Shown in pieces: positions 1 through 10,900 of a stretch of 64,000 bases of DNA. The stretch covers positions 168,433,824 through 168,497,823 of the forward strand of contig CM028377.1 of the NCBI GenBank assembly GCA_013146195.2, read 5' to 3'. The notes under the pieces were generated by a model, which saw only the letters and a program-made list of their open reading frames with translations, was not told the DNA's origin and ran no database searches. The translations under genes were made by a program, and so were the position numbers. How positions within the stretch are numbered: the stretch's first letter is position 1; every line of letters starts with the position of its first letter. The stretch is from Codonopsis lanceolata (Eukaryota > Streptophyta > Magnoliopsida > Asterales > Campanulaceae).

Positions 1-746
1 CCTCTTCGGCATTTAGCAATCTTGTCACTTTTCTTCTTGCCTTTAGTTTGTTTCTTGCGTTGCTCATATGACTTTCGCGGACCCTCAAGGGAAACAAGAG
101 CAAGATCACGAGTCGCAGCACTTATCGCGCGATTCGCTTCATGACACTCGGCCTCAAGCTCAACATGGCGAGATACATCTGCAAAAGTCTGAATGGAGCC
201 TGTATGAGTCAGAATACACCTCAAACTACTCCAAGAGTCAGGCAGTGAATGAATCACTACTTGACCTTGTTGTTCATCAGATAAGATAGAACCAGCAGCC
301 TTAAGCTCACAAATCATTCTGGACATCTCGCGTAATTGTTCAAGAATGTTACGTTTCTAGTCAATCTTATAGCTTTCAAACTTGTAAGTCAAAGTCCTCA
401 ACTTTGTAGCAAAAGTATTCCTATAAATAAGCTTAATGTCGTCCCACATTTGTTTCGCAGTCAGACAATCCTCAAACTCGCCAATCAGATCATTATGCAT
501 GCTACTCAACATAGTAAAGCGTGCACATTGATCTTTCTTTTTCCACTTAAGGAATTCCTACATGTTTTGGCGATGCTGGGTGATGGTAAAATTACCCATC
601 TCTGGTTCTACCATCACAATATCTAGGTTGTTAAGAACCTCTTGCTCATTTAGCTAATACGTGATTTTTCTTTGCCAAACAATATAGTTTGTGACATATA
701 ATTTCTCACCCTTGTTAAAGTCATCGATTACATTCTTCGTAGTCAT
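1..746 (-). pseudogene. Ty1/copia gag fragment (5' part, broken)
   Basis: Read on the minus strand from an ATG at 746-744, this begins like a copia Gag (MTTKNVIDDFNKGEKLYV) and continues into the UBN2-type region, with an in-frame stop after RKITY and further breaks. It is closely related, at over 90% by eye, to the gag at 16904-17579, so both belong to one copia family. The element runs off the left edge of the window. It lies downstream of its own leader, PBS and 5' LTR (2231-2712), the normal order for this strand. It is not a functional gene. The retroelement assignment is sure; the exact gag boundary is less so. Confidence 0.8.
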
Positions 747-2216
747 TTCACTATAATTTATTGCAAGAAAAATAAGACATAAGCATACATATTTTTTGAT
801 TCACGTTTGTTCTAAAAAATCAATTACTAAACATAATTATATCATACACGTGAGGAGGGAAAATCCGCGAGGCTCATAATCACAACCAAAGTTTATGCAT
901 AATATAATAATATTCATAAATTGATAATTTAAACAAAAGAAATAAGATAGAACAAATCCATCAAGCACATATAATGTACATAAATATTTTCACTACTGAA
1001 AATAAAATTATTGGGTCTCGTATAGTCCCAATGGCAATTTTAGAGCCAAAACGACAATTAATTATGCTAAAAATGACTTAAAAATAGTTTAAAATTCACA
1101 AAGAATTTTTAAAAATTACCTAAAAGTCCCAAACAGTCCCAAAAGGTCAAAGAAGGACAAAACAGCCCCTGGAAGTTATTTTTAAAATTTTAATAAATCA
1201 AAAGACACGTTTTTATGCTATGAAAAATAAAAAACAAATACTTTCAAGCTAAATTGATCAAAACAGAGGCCACCATTGGACTCAGAAGGCCCAAATTAGT
1301 CTAGACTCTCTGGAGGTGATAAAATATGGCGGCCGTAGCACCACTCACGCGCTCCACACGCCATTACCGAGTGTGGGCTTCATTTTTGTGACACACATGC
1401 GCTGACTGGATGGTAAGTCAGTCCTAGGGCTGACGTGGCAGATGATTGGACTGATGACGTGGCAGATGACATCATCGATGATGTCATCATCTGGCTCAAG
1501 AAAAGGTGGGTCCCATAGTGATGACATGGCTACCACATCAGCGTTGCCTGTTGACCAGTCAATGGTTGACTGGTTGACTATTTTCTGTCTCACTCTCCCA
1601 GCCGGAGAGTGTACTCCACTCGCCTCCTTCCCGAACTCTGATGAGGTCACGGACGGTGGCGTTGGATTCGTATCGTCGAGCACTTTCCAGCCATATACTT
1701 TTTACATCGAAAGGAGTTCCACAAGAGGCACGTACATCGAGGCCGAGAGTGGGGAAGTTGGGACACCATTTTTACAACCCGTAAAATCGTTTGACAAACG
1801 TGATTCGCGAACCAACTTCTCGAGGCCATAAAACGTTCATTTTAAGTCCAAATTAAGCATATAATATGTCGCTGGAAAGCCCTCGTGGAGTACTACAAGT
1901 ACAAACCATAAAACCACGGTTTTACAGAATAAAAATAGGTCAAAACAGCATGCAAAGTTTCGGGAAAAAAACAATTTTCAACAAAACTTGGGTTTGCGAT
2001 ATTTTGAAAAATACCCAACGGATTTCAACGAGAATTTAGTATGTTGTTCGCCTCGTCATAGGGAACTCAGACATATAAAATTTTCTCTAAAATAAAATTG
2101 TTTTACACATAAAATAATAAAACCCATTTGGTTCGTTATCGGGTAAAACTTTTAAATAAACCCAAAAATAAAAGCATGTAATTCATGGCATAACGAAACG
2201 AGCAATCAAGCATATA
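747..2216 (-). other. Copia leader between PBS and gag
   Basis: A leader of about 1.47 kb separates the PBS from the gag start, which is long for copia. Its middle (about 1310-1770) is noticeably more GC-rich than the surroundings and open in two frames on opposite strands (1442-1831 plus, 1345-1683 minus), but no known domain is visible. It may be untranslated leader or sequence acquired by the element. Confidence 0.5.
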
Positions 2217-2229
2217 GGCTCTGATACCA
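2217..2229 (-). other. Primer binding site (initiator Met tRNA)
   Basis: On the minus strand this reads TGGTATCAGAGCC, the standard copia PBS complementary to plant initiator Met-tRNA. It begins one base inside the LTR edge at 2231 and fixes the element's orientation. Confidence 0.9.
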
Positions 2230-2230
2230 A

Positions 2231-2712
2231 TGAAGGTTGATATATCTATATACCAATCAAGTTCGTTATCTAAAGGGCAATCATGAGTTACCTCATGCGA
2301 ACTTGAACTTTGAGCGAAGCGGAAGACTTTAGCTACGATCTTCGTATGTCACGATCAACGATCCTGCAAGTCTCTCTCGTCGGGTTGATATCACGTAGTA
2401 CGAATATCAATCTCTAGTTCACACTTCAAATCCAAGCCTCTTGATGGTTAGGCTAGAGGGAGTATTTGGTGAGATAGTATTATGAGAGAGAGGAAGGAGG
2501 GTGGCCTCTTAGAAGATGTGTTCTTCAATTGTTAGGGTTTTATCCCTTTAGTTGTCCTATTTATAGTATTACCAAGAAACCATATTTCTTGTAGGTTAAG
2601 TTAAGTCAATCCTGAATCCCTTCGGATTAGGAAATTAATTAACCTTTAATAATATAAATATATTCCATATGAGCAGAAGTAAATAATCGGGCCACAAGCC
2701 CAATTGCTAACA
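2231..2712 (-). repeat. 5' LTR of copia element (left copy)
   Basis: This 482-bp LTR has TG..CA ends (TGTTAGCAATTGGG on the minus strand) and is highly similar along its length to the LTR at 12069-12567. The shared blocks include the GATCTTCGTATG, TTAGGGTTTTATCCC and GGGCCACAAGCCC segments. It abuts a PBS on its left, so it is the 5' LTR of a minus-strand element extending beyond position 1. Confidence 0.88.
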
Positions 2713-3779
2713 TATGGAACCTCGATTTTTTTCCAATGCAATACAAGGTAAAATATATACTCCATTGTAGATGACCCATTACACTCATTCTCTCTCATTA
2801 ATTAAGTACTCATTACACTAACTTTTTCTCTAGAATGTGCAATATTGATAGTATTAAATAAAGGATATATTAGGAAGAATGATAGAAAATTTGTACACAA
2901 AAGTCTTTTAGAACATTAGTTGGGGCATATTAGGAAGAATGATGGTATTGTTTTTCCTTCTCAATTTTCTTTTGTTTCTACTTTTCTCCCATTCCCTAGT
3001 AAACATAAGAAAAAAAAGGGAATAAAGGTGAAACAGGTGCACATCATTTCGCCATATCACCTCCCCAACAACTGTTCAAGTTCTAGACAGAATTGAAGCT
3101 CTCTCGGCGTGGGCACGCCAGAAATAACCATGTTGCTCTGCATTAGTACGAGAAGGTCAAGGACTTGATGAAGACTTTTTGATTACCTAATAAAGCCTCT
3201 AGATGTAGCTCTACTAGTGTATAACGATTAACAATCCAGAATAGTTATTAGCACCATGTTTTTCTAATATACGAGAATGTACGACAAAAGATCATCTTTG
3301 ATCCTTATTTAACACTCAATTCATTAACAATGAATAAAAAAATTCATTTGATACCCATAAGCTACTCAAACAAAATTTGGCACAAACCTCAATAATTTTT
3401 CATACCCCACCATATTTATCTCCAATTACTTCAAATTTAAAAAAATCATTTGGTATCCAAATGAGTCAAACCAAATCTCTATTTACAAATAAAAATATGT
3501 TCTTCTTAAAATTATTTTTTTTATTTTTTAGAATTGCCAAAAAGCCAAAAATCAAAGAAAAGAAAAAAAAAATGGGCCTAGTCCTTATTTGGAAAGAGAG
3601 AAAAGGGCACGTGGCTGCTTTCTCCCGAAATTGTGGTCTCTTGGGCTGAGACGGAAGAGGAGAAAATCATACTTGATTTCTTTTTCATTGGAAGGTAATA
3701 CTAAAACCCTTCTTTATCCCCTTTTGATACATTGATAAACCTGGTCTAATAGTCATTGAAATATGTTTAACTTTTATAA
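2713..3779. other. Intergenic DNA without recognised gene
   Basis: AT-rich flanking DNA. A short direct repeat (ATTAGGAAGAATGAT) occurs near 2869 and 2929. The open frame at 3377-3649 is low-complexity K/F/N-rich and has no family features. No gene was recognised. Confidence 0.5.
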
Positions 3780-3855
3780 ATGAAGAAGGAGACGCAGCTG
3801 ATACATCAAGTGCAGAACAGTAGGAAAACACAAATTCAGATTCAAAGACCTCAGG

Positions 3856-4020
3856 GGTGTCGAGTGTACAACTACAGAAGCCTAAGGGTGTGAGTGAAAC
3901 ATGAGGAAGGCAGTTATATTCAGTTATATGTAGTTACAAAATCCTAAGGGTGTCGAGTGTACAACTACAGAAGCCTAAAGGTGTCGAGTGAAACATGAGG
4001 AAGGCATGTATATCCAGTTA
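3856..4020 (+). repeat. 93-bp tandem duplication in LTR-like region
   Basis: Two copies start with GGTGTCGAGTGTACAACTAC at 3856 and 3949, and each contains GAAACATGAGGAAGGCA. The second copy is shorter. This kind of tandem duplication is common in LTR U3 regions. Confidence 0.75.
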
Positions 4021-4313
4021 CAGTCAAGTTGTTATACAGTTGTAATAGTTTGTTAGATTGTGGAGATAGTTTCCTCAATCATACTTTCATATATATGCGT
4101 GATCCTTATGTGTTGTAATCAACAGATCATAATATACAAGAGATACAATTTTTCTTCTCTCTTAAGCTTTTCTCTCCTCATTTCATGTTTCCAGTTTTTC
4201 TTCCTTGATTGAGCTGTTCTCAATCCTTTATGGTATCAAAGCAATTTCGTGCTTCCGCATTCCAAATTCGATTTCAATTGCATATTTGAAATCACATACA
4301 ACTGTATAATCCA

Positions 4314-5460
4314 TTGAAGATGTCCGGAGATAATCAAAGTTCTGAAGAACCACAGCAGAAATCTGGTACTTCACAGCAACAGACAACTGAAGAAATTGAC
4401 GAATATGAATCAGTTGAGGTACATCATGCTAACCAACGAGCTCTAGCTCAACTGGTACTGCTCACTTCTCCTAACGGAGAGGTTGGGTGTTCGAGTCTCA
4501 CTAGAGACACCCTGGACTTTACAACTCTCAGTAGAGAGGTCGGGTGTTCAAGCCTCTTCAGAGGCATCGTTGTTGTTAAAGCCTTATCCAAAGGCCCCAT
4601 TTAGCTACTCGCTTATCTTAACGGAGAGGTTGAGTATTCAAGCCCTACCAGAGGCACCCTGGGACTTAACTACTCTCAACTGAGAGGTCGGGTGTTCAAA
4701 GCCTCACCAGAGGCACCAGTTGTTCGAGCCATACCAAAGGCATCATATATATATATATATATAATTGTAGCCTTTCAAGGCATTAAAAATAATAAAAATT
4801 AAGGGTTGGGGTACGGTCTATGTCCCCTCCAACCTTTTGAAAAAAAAAAGGTACATCATGTTATTCCTGTTTCACATCCATTATATCTGCATCCAAATGA
4901 TCATCCAGGGATGAGTTTGGTCACTCATGTTCTTACCAATACCAACTATAACCAGTGGAAAAGAGCTATGATAATAGCTCTCTCCTCCAAATTAAAACTT
5001 GGCATTGTCACTGGTATACATAAGAAGCCTAATCTAAATTCAAAATATCTGTCTCATTGGCAAAGGTGCAACGATATGCTAATTTCATGGCTTTTAAATG
5101 CAATTTCTTCCGAGATTAGTGCAAGTCTTGTCTACTTCAAAACAGCCAAGGAAATCTAGGATGATTTAGAGTGCCGTTTTACTCTAGGAAATGACACTCA
5201 AATCTTTCAAATTAAGAAAGAAAAGATGAATTTACAACAAGGAACCATGTCTATTACTGCTTATTTCACTAAATTCAGATCTATTTGAGATGGATTTGAA
5301 GAAGCAAGCAACTGCCTAAATATATGTGTTCATGTTCTTGTGGCTTGATTAAAAAGATGGAGTATAATCAGGTTTAAACGGTCACTCAATTTCTGATTGG
5401 TTTAAATGAAGCTTATTGTGGTATTAAAAGTACAATCCTAGCCATGACTCCACTTCCAAA
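4314..5460 (+). pseudogene. Copia gag (UBN2-type), split by a SINE
   Basis: The frame from ATG 4314 reads MKMSGDNQSSEE to VEVHH, is interrupted at 4429-4848, and resumes in the same frame at VHHVIPVSHPLYLHPNDHPG. The downstream part has typical copia Gag features: LTNTNYNQWKRAM, WQRCNDMLISWLLNAIS, then about 5160-5450 the segments FQIKKEKMNLQQG and LNEAYCGIKSTILAM. Stops occur after the segment TAKEI (TAG at 5157) and at later points. The gene was already decayed or decayed after the SINE inserted. It encodes no protease or polymerase here. Confidence 0.82.
4429..4848 (+). mobile_element. tRNA-derived SINE with internal box-B-like repeats
   Basis: A 420-bp insertion is flanked by perfect 12-bp direct repeats AGGTACATCATG (4417-4428 and 4849-4860) and ends in poly(A) after CCTCCAACCTTTTG. 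Near its 5' end it has a pol III box A (TAGCTCAACTGG, 4444-4455) and a box B (GTGTTCGAGTC, 4487-4497) at tRNA-like spacing. Three further partial copies of the GAGAGGTCGGGTGTTCAAGCC module follow, then a (TA)n stretch near 4745-4764. It interrupts a copia gag whose reading frame is restored exactly if the insert and one repeat copy are ignored. Confidence 0.85.
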
Positions 5461-5600
5461 CATATGTGTGTGTGTTCGATCCTTTCTGTAAAGCATTTGT
5501 TGATATCTTCTACGGCGATAAAAAAAAATGCCTAATGGTTGTTGTAGTTTGATTGATGAAATGAACAACCAATGGTTGTCCATTAAATATATGTGAGTTT
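5461..5600. other. Junction between copia remnant and kinase-upstream repeat
   Basis: Short AT-rich stretch joining the truncated gag to the first copy of the repeat unit at 5601. No gene was seen. Confidence 0.4.
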
Positions 5601-6347
5601 GTATTAAAGAAATATAAGTGACGGGGGTTGGAAAGAGAGACTTATTTTTGTTTAGACTTTCCAACTTGCCCTCAGATTAGTTGTCGGATATTAAATTAAT
5701 CAAAATAAAAGACATTTTTGAAATATATTTTTTCTAAAAAAGATTGTATCGCAAACACAATCTCCATTTAATTTTTCCGAGTCTTGCCTTCCTTCAATAG
5801 TGATTTTGCTCGATGGGACGGCGTCAGTATGAGATGGTATCAATATTCAAAATAATCAATTTAAAATGAATACCTTTCGGTAATTAATTAAAACAATATG
5901 ATCATCCAACGGTGGAAAAAAAATTAAAAATTAGTTTTGTAATTTTTTCTTTTAGGAAAACAGTGACGGTATCATGCTAAATTTTAACAAACTTAAGGGG
6001 AAAACCAGCGTTACCTTTGAAAGAAACGTTATATAATAGAGAGGGAAAGAATACGAAGAATATAAGAAAAAATGATGCAGAGAAGGAAAATGATACATAT
6101 ATCTTCTTTATTGTTACCGAGATTCACGAAATCTAGTAATATCTTGGCCAATAGTTAATTTTTTAGAAAGACTTAATCTTGACCAATAGTTATATTTTGT
6201 AAAAATGAATCATGGCCGGTAGTTATTATTATTTAATGACTATAAAACAAAGAGTTTTTAAAATCTCCATATCAATGATTACAATTAAGATTTATCAAAA
6301 GATGATGAGGTGGCACAATCTAATGCTTCCTCACCAACTATATATAT
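5601..6347 (+). repeat. Kinase-upstream segment, copy 1
   Basis: About 745 bp, nearly identical to 9827-10576. Its first about 210 bp are also related to 10589-10817, directly upstream of the kinase ORF. Shared landmarks are AAAGAAATATAAGTGAC, GTTTAGACTTTCCAACTTGC and GAGTCTTGCCTTCCTTCAAT. Its last bases (GATGAGGTGGCAC to CTCACCAACTATATATAT) run up to the MITE at 6348. Confidence 0.88.
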
Positions 6348-6891
6348 CAAGGTTCTAAAAATCGTTAGGCGGCACACTAACGCCTAGCGTCTTAGGGACT
6401 AGTCGGGGCGTAATCGAGGCCTAGGCGGGGCCTAGAATTAAAGCTTAATTACCATTTTTTAGATAATTTACATCAAATATCAAACACATTGAATACAAAT
6501 TTAATTTTTTTTTATGTTTGTCATTTTATCAAACACTTGTCTATATTTGTAAAATGAACAAATATATATAAATCTACCATTAATCTCAATTCTCAACAAC
6601 CCCAATGCAATAAACAAGCCAAGTTTAGAACTAAAAACAAAAAAAATCTTACTCCAGTTCGCCCCCCATTACCTTCCTCTCTGCCTCACCAGTACCACTC
6701 CCCCTTCCTTCTCTAGTTTGCCCTCATTACTTCTCCGGTCACCGCATAGAACAAAATCAAAGCTACAAAAATAAATTAAGGTCGGCGAAGTTTGGCGTAG
6801 ACGCCGACTTGGTCGATTAGGCGGCGACTAAAAAAGTCGCGGCGGTAGAGAGGGGCCTAGGCGGAGTTAGGCGGGGAGTTTTAAAACACTG
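6348..6891 (+). mobile_element. hAT-like MITE (GGCG-rich tips), copy 1
   Basis: 544 bp with ends CAAGGTTCTAAAAATCG and, on the other strand, CAGTGTTTTAAAACTCC. Flanks are ATATATAT at 6340-6347 and 6892-6899, although the flank is a TA repeat. The tips are rich in TAGGCGGC-like motifs. An inverted relative lies at 24775-25297 with a more informative 8-bp duplication. There is no coding capacity, so it is a non-autonomous element. CA-starting ends plus 8-bp duplications suggest hAT. Confidence 0.75.
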
Positions 6892-7378
6892 ATATATATA
6901 TACTAGGTTATTACCCGTGCGATGCACGATTGACTTAGTATTGTTTCTGAAACTTAATTTAATATATGAAATTAACAAGCTATTTAAATGAACTAATAAC
7001 AGCAAGATAACCACATAATTAATAAATAAATAAATAACGTATGATTACACCGAATCATCAAACCAAAAAATTCATGTGAAATTTGTAGATAGAATTTGTA
7101 AACTATTTCGTAGTAGTTGTTTGTGGTGTTGGTGGAACACGTTTAATCAAATTGGATAAAATTTATTTTAAATTGATCGAGTTTTGGTAAAATAATAAAA
7201 ATTATAAACTTTTATCATGAGAATTGAGGAGTCCTAGTCAAATTAAACTTCTTTAAATTAAATGTGATAAAACCTATCATGTACAAACCGATTTTGTAAG
7301 CAAAAAAATGTTAAATAAAAAAAAATTCCATGAGAATTGCGGAGTTTTTATCAATTGAAACACGTCTAAATCAAATAT

Positions 7379-8400
7379 GATAAAATCTATTTGCAAAAAA
7401 AACTTTTACCAAGAAAATTTGCAGTACTAATCAAGTTAAACGCGTTTAAATCAAATGTTATACAATATATCTGGTATTAATCGATTTTGGTAGCAAAAAA
7501 TGGTAAAAAAACTTTTAGCATGTATAAATGAGACACCGGCTTTAAAATCTATCCGATTTTATTTTTTGGCAGGAAAAAAGAATTTATATAGATTTATTTT
7601 GTACCATATGAATGGTTTTAATAGTTTTTTTAGCAAACGTTGTTTATAATAAGATGATTTTCTAAACTTGTAATAAATAATTAAAAAAACTAATTAAAAT
7701 AATTTGAAACAACGAAAAATAAGGTAAATATTCAAAAATTGATCATATAGTCATGTAATTGAAAGATTAAAATTTATGAAAATTGATAAAATCTATCCGC
7801 AAAAAAAGAAATTATCATAAAAATTTGGAGTTCTAATTAAGTGAAACACGTTTAAATCAAATGTTATAAAATATAACCGATATTAATCGATTTTGGCTGC
7901 AAAAATGGTTATTAAAAATTTACAATACATAAAGCACCAATTTTAAAATCTACCCAGTTTTATTTTTGGTTGGAAAAATAATATATATATAGTACCGTTT
8001 GCATGGTTTGAATAGTTTTTTTTTTGTTAAAGTTGTTTATTATAAGAAGATTTTCTAAACTTGTAATAAATAATTAAAAATTTTAATTAGAATAATTTGA
8101 AGAAAAAAAATAAGATAAGGTATTCAAAATTGATCGTATGAATAGGTAATTGAAATATTAAAATCTATGAGCACGGGTAAAATTTATCTGCAAAAAAACA
8201 CCTTTACTATGAAAATTTGGTGCCCTAATCAAGTGAAACGAGTATAAATTACAAATGTGATAAAATCTATCTCCCACTAATCGATTTTGCCAGCAAAAAA
8301 TAAGAAACATCGGTTTTTAATAATAATAAAAACTTTTACCATATATAAATGAGATACCGGTTTTAAAATCTATTTGGTTTTAATTTTTGGCAGCAAAAAA
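7379..8400. repeat. About 400-bp tandem repeats inside Helitron
   Basis: Diverged units begin near 7379, 7788 and 8176 with GATAAAATCTATNNGCAAAAAA-type sequence and share AATCGATTTTGGCAGCAAAAA and TTTTCTAAACTTGTAATAAATAATTAA blocks. The third unit is partial. AT-rich and non-coding. Confidence 0.65.
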
Positions 8401-8439
8401 TAAATAAAAAATTACAACTTCAAAAAAATGTGGAAACAC

Positions 8440-8613
8440 ATATTTTTTTAAAATGAAACAGGGGCAGCACCTTGCTATGTTTTATTAAAAAAGGAAAGAA
8501 TATAAATTTGAGGAAGACAACCAGCATGAGCCTTATAAATGGGAGGGCAGAGGGGCCTAACCTCGAAAATGAAGAAATACAAAACAAAAAGAGAAGCTAT
8601 CAAACAAAGAAAA
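8440..8613 (-). other. LINE 3' UTR and tail remnant
   Basis: Downstream of the RNase H frame on the minus strand there is an AATAAAACATAGCAAGGTGC stretch, then GCCCCTGTTTCATTTTAAAA with an A-rich tail. This looks like the 3' end of a plant L1-type LINE. Confidence 0.5.
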
Positions 8614-9282
8614 TTATGAAATTCTAACCCTAGCTGTTCCATGGGCATCCAGAATAACGTTCCCTTTAATAAGAGAAGGGAGATTCGCTAAGGTATAAGA
8701 CACAGAGTCAGAACCAATATCCAGAGCTAAGTTAGCAAGCCCATCAGCAACAAAATTAGATTCACGGAAGCAGTGACAAAAAATGAAATTAGAATTCTGC
8801 TTCATCTCCATCAAAGCACAAACATAATAAGTCAGATTCCAAGGGGAATGATGGCCCAAATTCAGACAATCGCATATAGTCTTAGAGTCCATTTCAATAA
8901 TATCATTTAGATGATTATGAGTGTAAAGCCATGCAACCCCATAGAGAAGAGCACGAATCTCAGCTTCAACATTAGTGGAAGTACCAAAAGGAATCGAGTA
9001 AGCGTAGATGAGATTACCTTGGGAATTACGAACAATACCTCCACCACTGCTAGAACCTGGATTACCTCTACAAGCCCTATCCGAGTTAAGTTTAAGAACA
9101 CCTTGAGGAGGGCTAGACCAATAGATAGCACGAATGGAAATTTTCTTCCTAGGACCATAGGAAAGGCCCCTAGAATTACTGATACATTGAAAATTGCCGG
9201 CCAACATAATTAAGGAGAGGTCATGATCCACCTTAACCTTGATAGAAGATAGAGCCTGGACAGTACCATCATAAGTCGTCAT
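8614..9282 (-). pseudogene. Plant LINE-type RNase H (RVT_3) fragment
   Basis: This 222-aa frame carries an RNase H fold like those at the C-terminus of plant L1 LINEs. It reads LKLNSDRACRGNPGSSSGGG (first catalytic Asp at about residue 68), then a NVEAEIRALLYG Glu, an EMDSKTICDCL Asp and a final FVADGLANLAL Asp. All four acidic positions are therefore present. No reverse transcriptase precedes it, so it is a 5'-truncated LINE copy or a captured domain. It lies wholly inside the Helitron at 6903-9790. An RNase H activity is possible from the residues but there is no evidence of expression. Confidence 0.78.
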
Positions 9283-9826
9283 GTGATAGTAACGAATTAT
9301 GTTTTAATAATAGTTAATAGATAATTAATAGATTAGTAATTAATAATTAATAAATATAGATTAGTAAAACAAATAAAATAGAATTATCCCGTTTTGAATT
9401 TGTATAAATTAAACATTATGAAAATGAAAATTGAAGAGTTTCAGTCAAATTAAACTTGTATAAATTGCATGGGATGAAATCTAGTTTAATTAAGCGATAT
9501 TTGAAAAAATAAAAGCTAAATCCTAAATCTCAATTATAAATTTGCTTGTAAAACTATATCTTAAATATATTTTATCTTATCAAATTAGTTTTAGAAATTT
9601 TATCTTATCTAATTAGATTTATAATTTTATCTTAAACTAATCGATTTTGAAAAAAAGAATTTTTTTTTACCATTTCGAAGGTGACATGTGGTAGCACATA
9701 ATCTCTTTAGATCTTTTAGTTTTTCACAAAACGTTATAGATGTGACATGTGGCAGTATTGACTTCTGTTTTAGTAATAGTAATAGATAGATGTGTGTTTG
9801 TGTGAGAGAGAGAGAGAGTTTTTACT

Positions 9827-10588
9827 AAAGAAATATAAGTGACAGGGGTGGAAAGAGAGACTTATTTTTGTTTAGTCTTTCCAACTTGCCCTCAGATTAG
9901 TTGTCGGATATTAAATTAATCAAAATAAAAGACATTTTCGAAATATATTTTTTTCTAAAAAAGATTGTATCGCAAACACAATCTCCATTTAATTTTTCCG
10001 AGTCTTGCCTTCCTTCAATATTGATTTCGGTCAATTGGACAGCGTCAATATGAGATGGTATCAGAATTCAAAATAACCAATTTACAATGAATGTCTTTCG
10101 GTAATTAATTAAAACAATATGATCATCCAACAGTGGAAAAAAAATAATTAAAAGTTAGTTTTGTAATTTTTTTTAAGGAAACAGGGGCGATACCATACTA
10201 GATTTTAACAAACTTAAGGGGGAAAACCAGCGTTATCTTTGAAAGAAATGTTATATAATGGAGAGGGAAAGAATACGAAGAATATAAGGAAAAATGATAC
10301 AGACATCTTATTTATTGTTACCAAGATTCACGAAATCTAGTAATATCTTGGTCAATAGTTAATTTTTTAGAAAGACTTAATCTTGACCAATATTTATATT
10401 TTGTAAAAATGAATCATGGTCGGTAGTTATTGTTAGTTAATGACTATAAAACAAAGAGTTTTTAAAATCTTCATATCAATTATTACAATTAAGATTTATC
10501 GAAAGATGATGAAATGACACAATCTGATGCCTTCTCACCAACTTTATATATATATTTGTATGCGTGCGTGTGTGCGAGAGTTTTTACT
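9827..10588 (+). repeat. Kinase-upstream segment, copy 2
   Basis: Near-identical to 5601-6347 over about 740 bp. It continues directly (CTCACCAACTTTATATATAT, TGTATGCGTGCG) into copy 3, with no MITE or Helitron at the place where copy 1 is interrupted. The period to copy 3 is about 762 bp. Confidence 0.88.
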
Positions 10589-10900
10589 AAAGAAATATAA
10601 GTGACGGGGGTGGAAAGAGAGACTTATTTTTGTTTAGACTTTCCAACTTGCCCTCAGATTAGTTGTCGAATATTAAATTAATCGAATATTGTAATGCAAA
10701 CAGAATACAATGGGCTTGAGTATGTGCCTCCTCCCCCCCACCCTTTCCTTGAAACTCGCTATTCATATAACTCCATTTAATTCCGAGTCTTGCCTTCCTT
10801 CAATAGTGATTATTTCCCCCATGCTTTTCTGATATTTCATTTCCCTTGCGAATAAGCTAAAATAGTCTGCGAAGCCTTTGGCTTATCAGAGTACTTAAAC
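10589..10900 (+). promoter_or_regulatory. Kinase-upstream segment, copy 3; probable promoter/5' UTR of kinase 1
   Basis: Copy 3 matches the first about 210 bp of copies 1 and 2, with a replaced middle (about 10685-10770), and ends at the GAGTCTTGCCTTCCTTCAAT block. It leads through a pyrimidine-rich stretch to the kinase ATG at 10901. The sequence TTCATATAAC near 10762 is a weak TATA candidate. The promoter role is inferred from position only. Confidence 0.5.

Larger units (their letters stand above)
3780..5460 (+). mobile_element. Second copia fragment (LTR end, PBS, gag), plus strand
   Basis: The 3' end of an LTR-like stretch (up to about 4229) is followed by a PBS-like TGGTATCAAAGCA at 4231-4243 and a gag frame from 4314. 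The element stops around 5460 in gag, so protease to RNase H and the 3' LTR are missing. A 93-bp tandem duplication lies in the LTR part (3856-3948 and 3949-4020). A SINE interrupts gag. Confidence 0.75.
6903..9790 (-). mobile_element. Helitron (non-autonomous), 2.9 kb
   Basis: On the minus strand it begins TCTATCTATTACTATTAC at 9790 after an A, and ends CTAG at 6903 before a T, the A|TC..CTAG|T signature of Helitrons. A hairpin CGTGC-ATC-GCACG (6916-6928) lies 9 nt inside the CTAG. Copy 2/3 of the flanking repeat (10540-10588) shows an uninterrupted version of the insertion region, supporting both edges. Inside are about 400-bp tandem repeats and a LINE RNase H fragment. No Rep/helicase frame was seen. 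Confidence 0.75.

Noticed and set aside
8911..9213. 100-aa plus-strand ORF opposite the RNase H frame
   Set aside because: Antisense shadow; the minus frame carries the RNase H residues.
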